Shown here: positions 20,443-31,215 of the stretch, piece by piece | Numbering within the stretch: the stretch's first letter is position 1 | Layout: every line of letters starts with the position of its first letter | Source: Neurospora crassa OR74A | Lineage: Eukaryota > Ascomycota > Sordariomycetes > Sordariales > Sordariaceae | NCBI RefSeq assembly: GCF_000182925.2 | Contig: NC_026506.1 | Location: forward strand, 744,001-808,000 | Reading direction: 5' to 3' | DNA length: 64,000 nucleotides | Notes under the pieces: generated by a model | What the model saw: only the letters and a program-made list of their open reading frames with translations | Database searches by the model: none | Told to the model about the DNA's origin: nothing | Position numbers and translations under genes: made by a program

Positions 20443-23004
20443 ATGTCGTCGTCGTCCAAGAAGATCGCCGAATTTCCTGACGTGGAGGCGAAGCTCCAGA
20501 GGGCCACCAAGCAATCCGCATTCGAGCGCCAAAAGGCAGAGGCAGAGGCCAAGCGCCGCAGAGAAGCTGCTGAGACGGCCGCTGTCTACGAGGATTTTGT
20601 CAAGAGCTTCGACCATGATGACAGTTCCGAATCACGACCTCCAAACTCCCGATACGGCAACGACCGGCCCGAGAGGCCAACCCTTGGTGGACAGCCGTTT
20701 GGAGGAACGGGCAAGAGACACTTTGGCGTCAACAGTCTTAAAAGTGGTCCCGGCAGTCTAGGACCTCCTCCAACATCGTTCGGAAGGAAGAGGTCCTACG
20801 ATGATTTCCATTCCAGTCGCCAAAGGCCCTACGAAGAGTCTAGGTCAAGACTAGGGTTTGAGGAGAGGGAGAGAGAGAGGGATGGCGAGAAGAGCTCTTT
20901 GCCCGTGTCCAGGGTTTTCAATGATAGTGACAACGAGGAGGAAGCGACCGTTAACGGCCGCGCAGAGGAGAAGGCCATTTCGAAACCCACACTACGTCTT
21001 TCCAACCTCCCGCCGAGCACATCGCCAGCCGTCATCAAGGCGCTCATACCACCCAACTTGACGGTCGAGAACGTCAAGTTTGTTCCACCATCTGGCCCAC
21101 AAGGGCCGGAGCGCAAGTCCATTGCCGCCATCGTCACCTTGTCCAAGGAAACACCCGCAACCGAGATCGATGCCGCCGTGAGCGCGCTACAAAACCGTTA
21201 CCTTGGCTATGGTTACTTTTTGTCTTTGCACAGACATCTTTCATCGGCCGCCATAGCGTCGGGCTTGACGGCCGTTCAGACTTCGACGACAGTATCACAT
21301 CCATTCGGCGCAAAGCGGGTAGAGGAAAAGCCAATCGGCCATGGTCCGTATCACGGAGGCTATGGACGCAACTATGCCCCTCCATCACATTATGGTCCTC
21401 CAGGGTCCGCTATCAGCAGAAGTGGTCTGCTCCATGTCCCCGTAAAACCTCCACGAGACATTAGGACACTGCGCATGATTCACAAAGTCGTCGAGTCCGT
21501 CTTGGAGCACGGACCCGAATTCGAGGCTCTTCTCATGTCTCGACCAGACGTTCAGCGAGAAGAGAGGTGGGCATGGATTTGGGATGCTCGCAGCGAGGGT
21601 GGCATATGGTATCGCTGGAGGCTATGGGAGATCGTCACGGGCTCCCAGGCAAAGAGGGGAAAGCCCAAGTATGTCCCACTCTTCGAAGGAAGCCACGCGT
21701 GGAAGTCGCCCGAGCCCCTCGCCTACGAGTATACAACATCTGTGAACGAGATTGCCTCGGATTCGGCATACGACACGGACGAAGAGGACGATTTCGAGGA
21801 CGAACAAAAAGAGCACAATGGGCAAGAAGACACATTCCTCAACCCCATAGAAAAGGCCAAGCTAGCGCACATGCTAGCTCGGCTGCCCACGACGCTGTCC
21901 AAGATCAGAAAAGGAGACATTGCCCGCATCACTGCATTTGCCATCACTCACGCAAGTCGAGGCGCCGATGAGATCGTCGACATGATCATTTCGAACGTCG
22001 AATCCCCCTTCTCCTACACGCCGGCCAACCCCGACCACCAACAGCGCTCCCGCGAGCGCGAAGGACAAGACGGGAATAACTCCCGGGATCCATCCCCCGT
22101 AGCAGACGACAAGGACAAGGACAAAACTAACGACAGCACTCCCGACCTTAGCGCGGCCCGGCTCCTGGGTCTCTATGTAATCAGCGACATCCTCTCCTCC
22201 TCATCTACGAGCGGCATCCGCCACGCCTGGCGCTACCGGCAACTCTTTGAGACCGCTTTACGCGCCCGCAAGACGTTTGAGTTGCTGGGTATGATGGCCG
22301 ACAAGCTCAACTGGGGCCGCTTGCGCGCGGACAAGTGGAAACGCAGCGTTGGCCTTGTCCTGAGTCTATGGGAGGGTTGGTGTGTGTTCCCCATCGAGAC
22401 ACACGAGTTCTTTGTCAAGAGCTTCGAAAACCCGCCTGCACTGAAGGCGAAGGAAGCGGAAAAGGAGGAGGCGGAGAAGAAGGCTGCTGCTGCTGCTGCT
22501 GCTGCTGCTACGGGTGGGAAATGGAAAACGGTAGATGGGCCTGCTGCTACTACAAATCAGGCCAAGGCTACCGGTTTCTTGCCGGTGTCAACACTTCAAG
22601 AGACATCTACTACAGCCGAGACGGAAGCAGGGACAGAACCTGAGTACGTGGAAAGGATGCTGGAGACGGGTGATACGGATGGGGAGCTGGTGCTGCCGCC
22701 GAATCATATGCAGTACAGTTCGGGAACGGATGAGCTTTTTTCGGATGATGATATCGATGGGACGCCTGATGATGACTTTATGGCCCTTTTACGGAATCTT
22801 ACTACGACGGATGATGGGGATGTGGTCATGGGAGAGGCCGTGCAGACATCAGCACCAGCATCAGCATCAACGACAGATTCGAAGACAGTGGAAGTTAAGT
22901 CGGTGGCTGGATTCCAGATATCGGCGAACAAGGCTGCGCCGACAAAGAAGCGGATGCGGGCTGTTGACATGTTTGCTGGGTCAGACTCGGAGGGGGAGAA
23001 GTAG
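20443..23004 (+). CDS. U2SURP: U2 snRNP-associated SURP/CID protein (SR140 type)
   Basis: A single exon of 853 residues. The domain order matches SR140/U2SURP, a U2-associated splicing factor: an RRM at about residues 182-285 (TLRLSNLPPSTSPAVIKAL; GYGYFLSLHR as the RNP1-like strand), a SURP module at about 343-400 (MIHKVVESVLEHGPEFEALL, ending WYRWRLWEIV), then a helical CID at about 464-680 (LARLPTTLSKIRKGDIARIT, SGIRHAWRYRQLFETALRA). The C-terminal third is acidic and low in complexity, with nine alanines encoded by a pure GCT run at 22483-22509. In-frame codons upstream begin with GTG at 20404, so I use the first ATG (MSSSSKK), which suits the N-terminal helix found in relatives. A large inverted repeat lies about 160-450 bases after the stop. 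Confidence 0.9.
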   Translation: MSSSSKKIAEFPDVEAKLQRATKQSAFERQKAEAEAKRRREAAETAAVYEDFVKSFDHDDSSESRPPNSRYGNDRPERPTLGGQPFGGTGKRHFGVNSLKSGPGSLGPPPTSFGRKRSYDDFHSSRQRPYEESRSRLGFEERERERDGEKSSLPVSRVFNDSDNEEEATVNGRAEEKAISKPTLRLSNLPPSTSPAVIKALIPPNLTVENVKFVPPSGPQGPERKSIAAIVTLSKETPATEIDAAVSALQNRYLGYGYFLSLHRHLSSAAIASGLTAVQTSTTVSHPFGAKRVEEKPIGHGPYHGGYGRNYAPPSHYGPPGSAISRSGLLHVPVKPPRDIRTLRMIHKVVESVLEHGPEFEALLMSRPDVQREERWAWIWDARSEGGIWYRWRLWEIVTGSQAKRGKPKYVPLFEGSHAWKSPEPLAYEYTTSVNEIASDSAYDTDEEDDFEDEQKEHNGQEDTFLNPIEKAKLAHMLARLPTTLSKIRKGDIARITAFAITHASRGADEIVDMIISNVESPFSYTPANPDHQQRSREREGQDGNNSRDPSPVADDKDKDKTNDSTPDLSAARLLGLYVISDILSSSSTSGIRHAWRYRQLFETALRARKTFELLGMMADKLNWGRLRADKWKRSVGLVLSLWEGWCVFPIETHEFFVKSFENPPALKAKEAEKEEAEKKAAAAAAAAATGGKWKTVDGPAATTNQAKATGFLPVSTLQETSTTAETEAGTEPEYVERMLETGDTDGELVLPPNHMQYSSGTDELFSDDDIDGTPDDDFMALLRNLTTTDDGDVVMGEAVQTSAPASASTTDSKTVEVKSVAGFQISANKAAPTKKRMRAVDMFAGSDSEGEK

Positions 23005-24314
23005 TAGATGATAACTCGCTGTCCGGAATACAGTACACCCGGAGGTGGTTCGAGGTGGAACAAGCATACACAACCCTTATTTCCATGTCCATGTCTAACC
23101 CTCAACTTGCAATTACCAACGCAACGTTCAAGGTTTTCAGCAATTTCTTGGCTTTAGAGGTACTGTTCCCACACTCAAACGCCTGTGCAGTCGGCGCGGA
23201 CGTGTGCGTGTACACACACACACTACGTACTTTTTGGCAAAACGGACCATCGAAACGAAAGACGGGGATGAAGAAATTCAATTATTCTATTAAAGAAAAC
23301 TAGTGTCTTAATAGTCCCAAGTACGGTAACTCTCGATCTCAAGTTCGTTTTCTTTTATTTTTTTTTTATTTGGTAGAGATATAAGCAAATGAAATCTCAT
23401 CGATGGTCCGTTTTGCCAAAAAGTAGTGTGTGCGCACAGGCGTTTGAGTGTGGGAATGGCAGTCTGACTGCGGGATAGATGCAAATTGGGAAAGAGTACC
23501 CCGGTACAAGGATAGCTTAGTCACCAGGAAATAGCCAATGAAAACATGCTCAAACTGGTCCTACAAGACCGAACCCCCCACCACCAACCGCCCAGTCCAC
23601 ACCATAACCGATGCCCATTCGTGATCCGGGTTTCAAAACATTAACATTGAAAGACGGCAGACGACGAGCCTCGAACAGCGCCTGTTGGACCCTGGCGTCT
23701 ACGGCTGCACTGGTACAATCGCCACCGCCTTGCTCGTCTGTCTGCATCATCCTCTTGGACTTCTTGGGAAAAGAGACGCGGGTTGTCTGCCGAAGAGAAG
23801 TCAGTCAGTCGTTCCTTCCTCGATCACAAGCCGCAGTGAGGCTGTTTTATTAGTCAGAACCGAGGGCAGGGTCGGGTAGAGGTAGGCAGTCACTACTACC
23901 CACACTACCCATAGCACCAGTACCACAGAAGGAGCTTTGGTTAACATGGAAGTGTAACATCAGAACCGAAGTGCTGAACTTGATCGTCCCTTGCTTTGGC
24001 TGCTACTACTACCTGCTGCATTCAGGTTGCTCCCGTCCCGGGGCACTGTCACTTTGACCTGCCGTAGGTTGCCGCTGCCATCGTCGGTTCACGGCCAGAC
24101 AGACTAGGGGGAACCTTCACTTGTTAGAATCATATGCATTCTCAGGCAATCTTTTACTTTTGACACTCTCCGTTACGGGCATACATACATCTCTACTCGA
24201 GGATTCCCGGTGACAGCTGCCAACCGAATCAAGAGCTCTCATCGACAGGACCTCCACAAGACATCAACCACAGCCAAAGAACATCACTTGGAGGATCTAC
24301 CTCCAGCCGCCAAA
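23005..24314. other. Intergenic region with a long inverted repeat
   Basis: No gene is supported. The first half carries the inverted repeat annotated at 23166-23456. The second half is the promoter and leader of the copper-fist gene. Confidence 0.6.
23166..23456. repeat. Long inverted repeat (arms 23166-23253 and 23400-23456)
   Basis: The right arm, reverse-complemented, matches the left arm almost base for base in two blocks: TTCCCACACTCAAACGCCTG (23166 onward) and TACTTTTTGGCAAAACGGAC (23229 onward), ending CATCGA. The left arm carries about 25-30 extra bases between the blocks (GTCGGCGCGGACGTGTGC...), absent from the right arm. The 146-base spacer shows weaker pairing (TTAAAGAAAAC with GTTTTCTTTT). 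A transcript through this site could fold into a hairpin of about 55 pairs. It may be a decayed MITE-like element, an inverted duplication, or a small-RNA source. Confidence 0.8.
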
Positions 24315-26264
24315 ATGCCTATCATCAACGGCCAGAAGATGGCCTGGTAAGTCAATCTTCTCATTTACTTTAACCCCCTTCTTTCGTTCTATACTCGTTT
24401 GTTTTGCCATACCGGAATTTGTTCTCCCGCAGGCAAAGGGCACCGGTGTGCCGTCGCACCAAACTCATCCGTTCGCTGCCTTCCGAAACCAAAGCTAGCA
24501 CCGCTAGTCAGACATACATCTTCCGGACTCTCTTCTTTTTTTGGTTTTTTCTTTCTTTTCTCCCTTTCTTAGGCTGACATCTCTCTTTTCACCCTTAGTG
24601 CGCCATGTATTCGCGGCCATCGTTCGACAAAATGCACTCATGCCTCCGAGCGCGTTATGGTGCCCGTTAGAAAACCAGGACGGCCCCTAAGCCTTTGCGC
24701 TTGTCCAAACCGGCCTCCAAACTGCTCTTGCGGAGGTGGAGGCGTGAAGGTAGCGATTCCCCGAAAGCAAACGTGCGGATGTGGTTCTGTTCATGGTAAT
24801 TCCACAGAAGACCATTCGCCTACGGCCGCTGCCCAAGGCATCCCGGCGCCTCGCCTTCATGCCTCTTCATCAACCCCGGCGCGACCTGGTGCAAGGGTGA
24901 GCAAATCGGGTTCCATATCGAAGCCACATTCTCGGCATCAGTTGCCGACGTTTGAACTATACTTAACGAAACTCGGAACACAAAGTCAAAGTAGACCAGC
25001 GTCTCAAAGCAGTCCATCGACCTGTTGTGGTGGTAGTCGTGATTTACAAGGATCTCAACTGCGTGTTAATGGCTCTATCGCTATGCCTCAGTCGGGTTAC
25101 GGACAGTCTTCCGCAAACCCTATGCAGTTCAACGCTCAACCTGCTTTACAGCTTAAGGAGCAGCAACAACTCCCAACGTCCACAGGCGTGCCCTCTGATT
25201 ACCAGACCGTCTTTCGGTATCCAGAAGAGTATGGCTCCTGGAACCACCCTCTTGACCCCCAAACCTACCAACAAATGATCCACCAAGAGGCCGCTCCCGC
25301 ACAGGCAGCCCAGCAAGGAGCCGACCTCGGCCTTGGTCTATTCATGTCTGGTGCGGGAGGTGATGGCACTGGCACAAGCCACGAATGCACTTGCGGTCCT
25401 GGCTGTCAATGCATCGGATGTGTCGCACATCTTTACAACAGTCCAACCATTCACTATGTCCAGGACGCTTATAACCTCAACATTGCTAGTTTCATCGGCA
25501 GTCCCGCTGGTAGCAGCCATCACAGCAGTCTGGACTTTGCTGCTACTGTTGGGGTTCAGCAACAGCAACAGCAAAAATACCAAATCAGCAGCCCTATTCG
25601 TGGTTCTCGAACCGTCCAACAGCAGCAATCTCAGCAGCAACTGCCGCCCGACTCGCCAGTCGAGGCCCAGACGCCCAGCGACGCATCAGGTACCCCTAGT
25701 AGCGAAGAACAAAACCTCTCTACGAAGGACTTTTGGTGGGCCACCATCCCTTTACCTAACTGTGCCGGCGAGTCTCTATTTTGTCCGTGTGGAGATGATT
25801 GCGGCTGTGTCGGATGCGTCATTCATGGGAAGGTGGTGCCTTCTTTGCTCGGTGGTGGAGAGGCGTTGGAGCAACAACAGGTGTATGACGTAGGTCAACA
25901 TCAGCAGGTTCCAAGCCAGGGCCACGAGGCTTTGATGCCCATGTCGGATGGATTACCACAGGGAATGATACCTAATGGCCCTTTGGGTATGATTCCCCTC
26001 ACCCAGCGGATAGGGGCGGTAGGCATGAGTGGCTTGAGCGCTCTACACGGTGGGGACATGAGCAGTGATATGAACAACGCGGTGTCTAGTCCTCGCACGC
26101 TCCATGCGCCCTTTGGTATCGACGATATCCTCAGGGCTCCTGCCAGTGGCGGCGGCGGTGGTGGTGGCGGAAGTTGTTGCGGAGGCAGGGGAGCTGGTGG
26201 TGGTGGTGGTGGTGGTGGTGGTGGTGGTGGTGCTGGCAGAAGCACAGAGGTGTCCGTCCCTTAG
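24315..26264 (+). CDS. Copper-fist transcription factor (Mac1/Cuf1/GRISEA type)
   Basis: Two exons, 24315-24346 and 24599-26264, encode 565 residues. Joining them restores the copper-fist DNA-binding domain at residues 1-40: INGQKMACAPCIRGHRSTKC, then the KPGRP minor-groove element, with zinc-binding Cys and His. Two C-terminal clusters of the form CxCxxxCxCxxC (CTCGPGCQCIGC near residue 274 and CPCGDDCGCVGC near 407) match the copper-sensing REP motifs of Mac1, Cuf1 and Podospora GRISEA, which switch on copper uptake when copper is scarce. The middle is rich in Gln and Ser. The tail holds a run of 12 Gly codons, all GGT (26196-26231). The 252-nt intron sits inside the codon for the first zinc-ligand Cys. 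Activator of high-affinity uptake is the likely role, by family. Confidence 0.9.
26196..26231 (+). repeat. (GGT)12 coding microsatellite
   Basis: Twelve consecutive GGT codons for glycine at the C-terminus of the copper-fist protein. The pure codon use points to slippage. Confidence 0.95.
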
Positions 26265-26942
26265 GAGGAGGAGTAGACCAAATTTGATTTGCCCAAGCTT
26301 TCGACGAAAGATGGCGAAAAGCCTGATGAGCCGGTTCGAGGCGGAGAGAAGAGAAAACAAGACAAAACGGATGAGACAATAAAAAAACCTAAGTTGGGAA
26401 GATGAACACCTGTTGAAAGTGGACATATACGATTCGCCACACCCGGATTCGAGAAACATGGATCGCAGGTGGTAGCAGGTTATCGAAAGAGAAGGACGGT
26501 AAGCGAGCGGTTGGCACAAGCGTATACATATATACCCATAGCTATTAGCTGGAAAAGGACAAGGCAAGCGATAACGTAGTACATAAATATATAAGGCCTT
26601 GATGGCAATTCCCCTCTCACACTTTCCTCTGAGAACTTGCCGCCAACTGACGACCAAGTAGCTCACTTACTGAGCGCGTTTATTTATTATCCCCAAGATC
26701 ATATCTTCCAAGCACTGACAGCAGCGTAAGCGTAGCATTGAGCAAGATACCCAGGGAAGGCACAGTGATCACAGTAGCGGCGTGAGATCGTTATTGGACC
26801 CGTTGGAAGTGATCAGATCAGCGCGCGCGTATTTGAGCAAGTAGAATAGCTGTCACTCAAGAATAAATCAAAACAGAGCACGCTTTAGGCCTGCAGTAAG
26901 GTAGTTCTAGTCGACATGAACATGATGAATCCAGCCTAGAGT

Positions 26943-26982
<40 letters not shown>

Positions 26983-27490
26983 GTAATTTCTGTACCACAT
27001 CCCGAAACAAGAAAAAAAAAAGGTCTGATTGAATAGGAAAGATATTCCCAGAGTAGATAAATGTACAAGAAGTTTAGAGGTAGGTAAATAGGTAGGTTAA
27101 TATCCCTTCCCAGCGGGTAAGAACATATGGAAGAAAAAAGGAAAAAAAGGGAAAATAGAAACAAGAAAGGGCGTTCAACGCTCCAAAAAATAAAAATAAT
27201 TAATGGTAATACCTATTCCAAAAAAAAAAAATCCAAAAAAAGAAAAAAAAAAAAAAGGAAGAAAAAAAAGAACCAAGAAAAACTTCGTATAACCGTATGA
27301 AGTTCCCGTATTCCCAGTCTCGTTGTTTTTTTTTTCCAATGTTTGTGTTGTCGTTCATCGTTGTTCAAGAGACTCTCAGACCAATTTTTCCGTCCCTCTC
27401 TCTCCCGTTCCGTTCATCTGTGATCATTTTGTCTCTTATATTATAGTCTGTACCCCATCATCTCAAAGATGCTGCTTCTCTCTCGTTCGT
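26265..27490. other. Convergent 3' region with CAG repeat and A/T-rich runs
   Basis: No gene is supported. It lies between the tails of the copper-fist gene and the MARVEL-like gene. It holds (CAG)12 at 26945-26980, TAGGTA-type motifs near 27078-27098, and interrupted A runs at about 27186-27275. Confidence 0.6.
26945..26980 (+). repeat. (CAG)12 microsatellite
   Basis: Twelve perfect CAG units in noncoding DNA. The open frame that reads it as poly-Ala on the minus strand has no other coding signs. Confidence 0.95.
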
Positions 27491-29635
27491 TTACAACGCG
27501 TCCTCGTCCTCGTTTCTCCTTGATGACGACGATGATGAGTGTCTAGCCTCGTGATTCTGATTCTGACTCTGCCTCTGGCTTGGATAACTCGCTAGTGCTG
27601 CTGGTGGCTGTGGTTCCATCCCCGTCTCATACCGCTGATAAGGCGGCAACGCAGTCGACACGGAACTAACATCCGACATGGAAATGGAGTACCGATCTGG
27701 TGATGGCGGGGTGTGAGTGTGAGCTGTTGTTGAGGTCGTATTGCTGCTGCTGCCGCCGTCGTAGCGGAGTTCGAGGTTCAGACCGCCGGTTGAGGCGGGG
27801 GCGTAGTTGGGGTTGATGTTTCGAGAGGACGGTGTGGGTGTTGTGCTGCCGCTGTGAGGATTCGTGGGGATATCGGGGTATATGAAATTCGTTCCGGGCC
27901 CGCCGGCTCCCGGTCCCGAAAAGGGTGGTAACGCGGATTGCTGGAGGGAGGGGTTATGTCGGTGGTGGTGGTGGTGGTGAAGTGGCTGTCGTTGAATGAA
28001 TGGGTATTGTCGTGAATTGTCGCTTGATCCGTCTGCTGCTAGGGATAAGTAATCGGTCTTTTCACCGCCGCCGATGCCGCCTCCAATGGGGGCTGATATC
28101 CCTTGTGGTTGTGATATATGTGAAGATAGCTGTTGAGGTAGCGGATGATTCAACGGTCGTTGAATTGTAGGATACTGTACGCCATCTGCTGCTCCATCGG
28201 ACGCGAGAGCTAGATAGTCGCCTTTCACCGGTGTGGGTAGGCTTACTCCTTGCGGTACTAGAGGTACATTTCGAGGGAAGTCATAGAGGTTCTGGTGTTG
28301 TGGTTGCTGCTGTTGGCCGTGTTGAGTCTGTTGTTGGTTCGGTCGATATTGTGGCCCGTCTGCCAACAAAGCAACTTCGGGGCTTAGGATGTCGTTTTCG
28401 GCGAGGGGAGGTAACGTTCCCTGTGTTAAATTTCGTTGATGGTGGCGTTGTGGTTGATGTTGCTGGTTCGGTTGGTATTGTTGATGTGGGATGTTGTTGT
28501 GTGACTGATGAGCACGGTATTGCGGTCCATCGGCTACCAGGGCTGCCCCGATATCTATCTCGCCTTCGTCTATAGGAGATACTGGGGCAAAATTTGCAAT
28601 TGCCCCTCCTGGCCGGGAAGTATTGTTGCTCCTGACGGTGCTCACGGATAGCTGGCGAGCTGGTACTGACACGTTCTGGTTCACAGGTCTTCGTGGTGGA
28701 ATAGCGTTGGACTGGATTGCGCCGGACAGATATGGACCATTTCCGGCCGCCGTTGAGGACGTCATTGCTGTCACGTTACTACGGATCGAAGCGGTGCGGG
28801 TGATGACACCCTCACTTGACGGTCCTGATCGGTCGGGATGTGGTCTCGGGGCTTCGATGATTTGAGAGGAAGCATCGCTGTGTTTCGATTCCAGGGTATC
28901 GGCACGTTCGAGGGAGTTAAGAACTTCAATGCACTTGGAATTTTCGGTGTAGTTTCTCTCGAAAATTCGTAGAACGGTAAGAATGATGGTGGCGATGTAA
29001 GTGAAGCTACACGGTTTTAGTTGTCGTGGTTCGGTATAGATGGCAGCGAGATGATAAAAGACAATGGTAACTTACACAAGTCCAAGAGCAATAGCATAAT
29101 ACGACCGTTCGAAAGCGCAAAATTTGTCGAGTTGACCCTTCTCTCCAACAGACCCAGAGGCAAAGCCAGGCGTAGTAAAACCTGGTGGAGGTATGTACAC
29201 CTTGTGATGATCCTCCTCTTTGGTGGTAGCCAATCCACTGCAGTGAGATGGAAGTCCAGCATTAGCAAGTAGGGTGATGATTGCTAGATCAACCCCGCAA
29301 AAGATGATATCACCCATAACAAAAGTGAAAAGCCAACCCGTCTTCCTCGATCGATGGCCACTATGTTGAATGAAGACGACGAGTGTAGCATAGACAAGGG
29401 TCATACAGATCTACCCGTGATGTATGTTAGCTGACGTGTTCTCGGCGATACAGGAGAAAGACTCATACAGAGAGCTTACCAACAACTCCGGGATGAGCAT
29501 GCTTTTAGTCAGTTGAAGGTGTCCGTTCTTGAGGACGGTTGCAGTGACGAAGCCATTCGTGGTCGCTCCTACCAGAGCGGCAGCGATCTGGAACGCCCGC
29601 ATGACTACGAGCCATGATGAAAGCTCCCACGCCAT
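27491..29635 (-). CDS. MARVEL-like four-TM membrane protein with long Gln/His-rich tail
   Basis: Three exons read leftward: 29635-29480, 29410-29076 and 29006-27491, 668 residues. Four hydrophobic segments fill the first 190 residues (LVVMRAFQIAAALVGAT; ICMTLVYATLVVFI; FTFVMGDIIFCGVDLAIITL; YYAIALGLVFTYIATIILTV), the layout of fungal MARVEL-like proteins of the plasma membrane. Both introns were placed at GTAAG donors that keep the frame and the membrane segments. The remaining 470 residues are a disordered tail rich in Gln, Asn, Pro and His, with one run of six histidines. Four degenerate copies of a motif (ADGPQYRAHQ, ADGPQYRPNQ, DGVQYPTIQR, SRQYPFIQR) lie between 28565 and 27980. The function is unknown; a membrane-organising or scaffold role is only a guess. 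Confidence 0.8.
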
Positions 29636-31215
29636 GGCTGCTGGCTAGGCTGGCAATGACGAAGCCTGATGTGAGTGATACGAGTAAATATGGTTGGGTT
29701 GGGCCGCTTATCCCAACAGCCAAGATAAGCAATTGAATGTCAAGAGACAAAAGAGGTAGATATGATGCGGAAGGTCAGATTGTTTTGTTAGATGCTTGAG
29801 ACCATCAAGGTTCTAACCACACGATGTGAGGTTTGTATGAAGGACGGGACTAAGATCGATGATCCGGCGCTTGAGAAGGGATGTGGGGGAGTCCAGACTG
29901 AAGAAACTTGACAGCTGAAGGGAAGTGCCCTGGTAAGATGAATGGACTGATGGAGAGGCTGTGTTGCCCTGTGCCCCCAAAGTCGAGAGGTCCTGTCCCA
30001 CTCGAGATAAAGAGGCCATGCTGACTGGTCTGGATGGTACGGCCCAACCGGTAGTGGACTGCCACACACGGGAATTGCTTATACATGGATATACTATGTA
30101 GGGCTCTTCAAGTTCCATCCGCAGCGCCAACGGGGCAAGTGATGGAGAGGTCCGGCCAGAGTGAAGTGCCGAGCGGGCGAGACCGAGTAAGATGGGCCTT
30201 TGTGCCGTGGTACAGACCCTTGGCTGCACCTCAAGCAGTCCTGTCCATCGCTGCCGTGTGAGGTGCATACTGTATGGTAGAGTGGCGATGGTGGTGGTAA
30301 GCTCGAGAGGCTGCATGCTGTGTCACTTTCGGGAGTTTCCTTCCTCGACGATCGCACATGAAACAAGCTATGTCTAGTTCCGAAGAAACTTCTCTGGGTA
30401 GGAGTCCTAGCAGATTTTTCAAGCTAGAAATAGATGAGGGCGTGGTAAATGTTGAAGAGAGGAACATATAAAAGGAGGCCGCGTCATCGTCAGAAGCTAA
30501 GTGGGAGAAGTGGCAGGCATTCCCAAGCGTTACTGCGTACACTAGTAAAGCCACAGCCGATGGGGGGCACAGCCCCGGGCTTCCTTTCTAGTGGATGACA
30601 GGGGTTCATCACAACGTCTCGATCAGGGTAAGCGGTGCCTGACGGGCGGGCAGTGAAGGTTGGCGGCTGGCGAGCCAAATGTCAAAATGCTGATTCCAAT
30701 GTCACCACAACCAGGCAACAAAGACAAAGGAAAAAAAAGACGAATTACCCTTTCCCATCTGTGAATCCCCTCTTACCTAATATATGCTTGTCTCACTGAC
30801 TTCACGAGCCTCATATCTTGTCTTGACCTGATTCGTGGTCCAAGGTCCCTGAACATCTGTCAAGAATGACAGAGGGCTCGTTAGAGAAGTGGGCTTGAAG
30901 CAATCTCTGGTTCGCCGTGTTAGTCCTCTTCCTACAGTTTTGGCAACGTGATTTATCTTTTCCCGCCATGAACTTTTCACCCCTTTTCCCTCGTCTTACG
31001 GCGTCGCAAATACAACGCGACTCTTGAGCCGATAGGTCAAAATTCACCAAGAGCAAATAACGGTTGAGCAAAAGGACTGGTCCAAGGTGAGTTGCCTTTC
31101 GGCAGGCTGGCCGCCAATATGGGTATCATTGTCTAGATCGTAATTGAAATGTTGTCGATTCTTTCATCACCGGTTTTGTAACGCTCTCATCTTCCGCTCA
31201 GCTTGGGAATAGAGC
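29636..31215. other. Intergenic region, promoter side of the MARVEL-like gene
   Basis: No gene is supported. Minus-strand open frames of 60-170 codons near 29800-30550 overlap each other in several phases and show no domain. The right end is the 3' flank of the EFM7 gene. Confidence 0.5.

Noticed and set aside
29813-30316. Minus-strand frame of 167 codons
   Set aside because: Overlapped by other open phases on the same strand; composition and lack of domain do not support coding.
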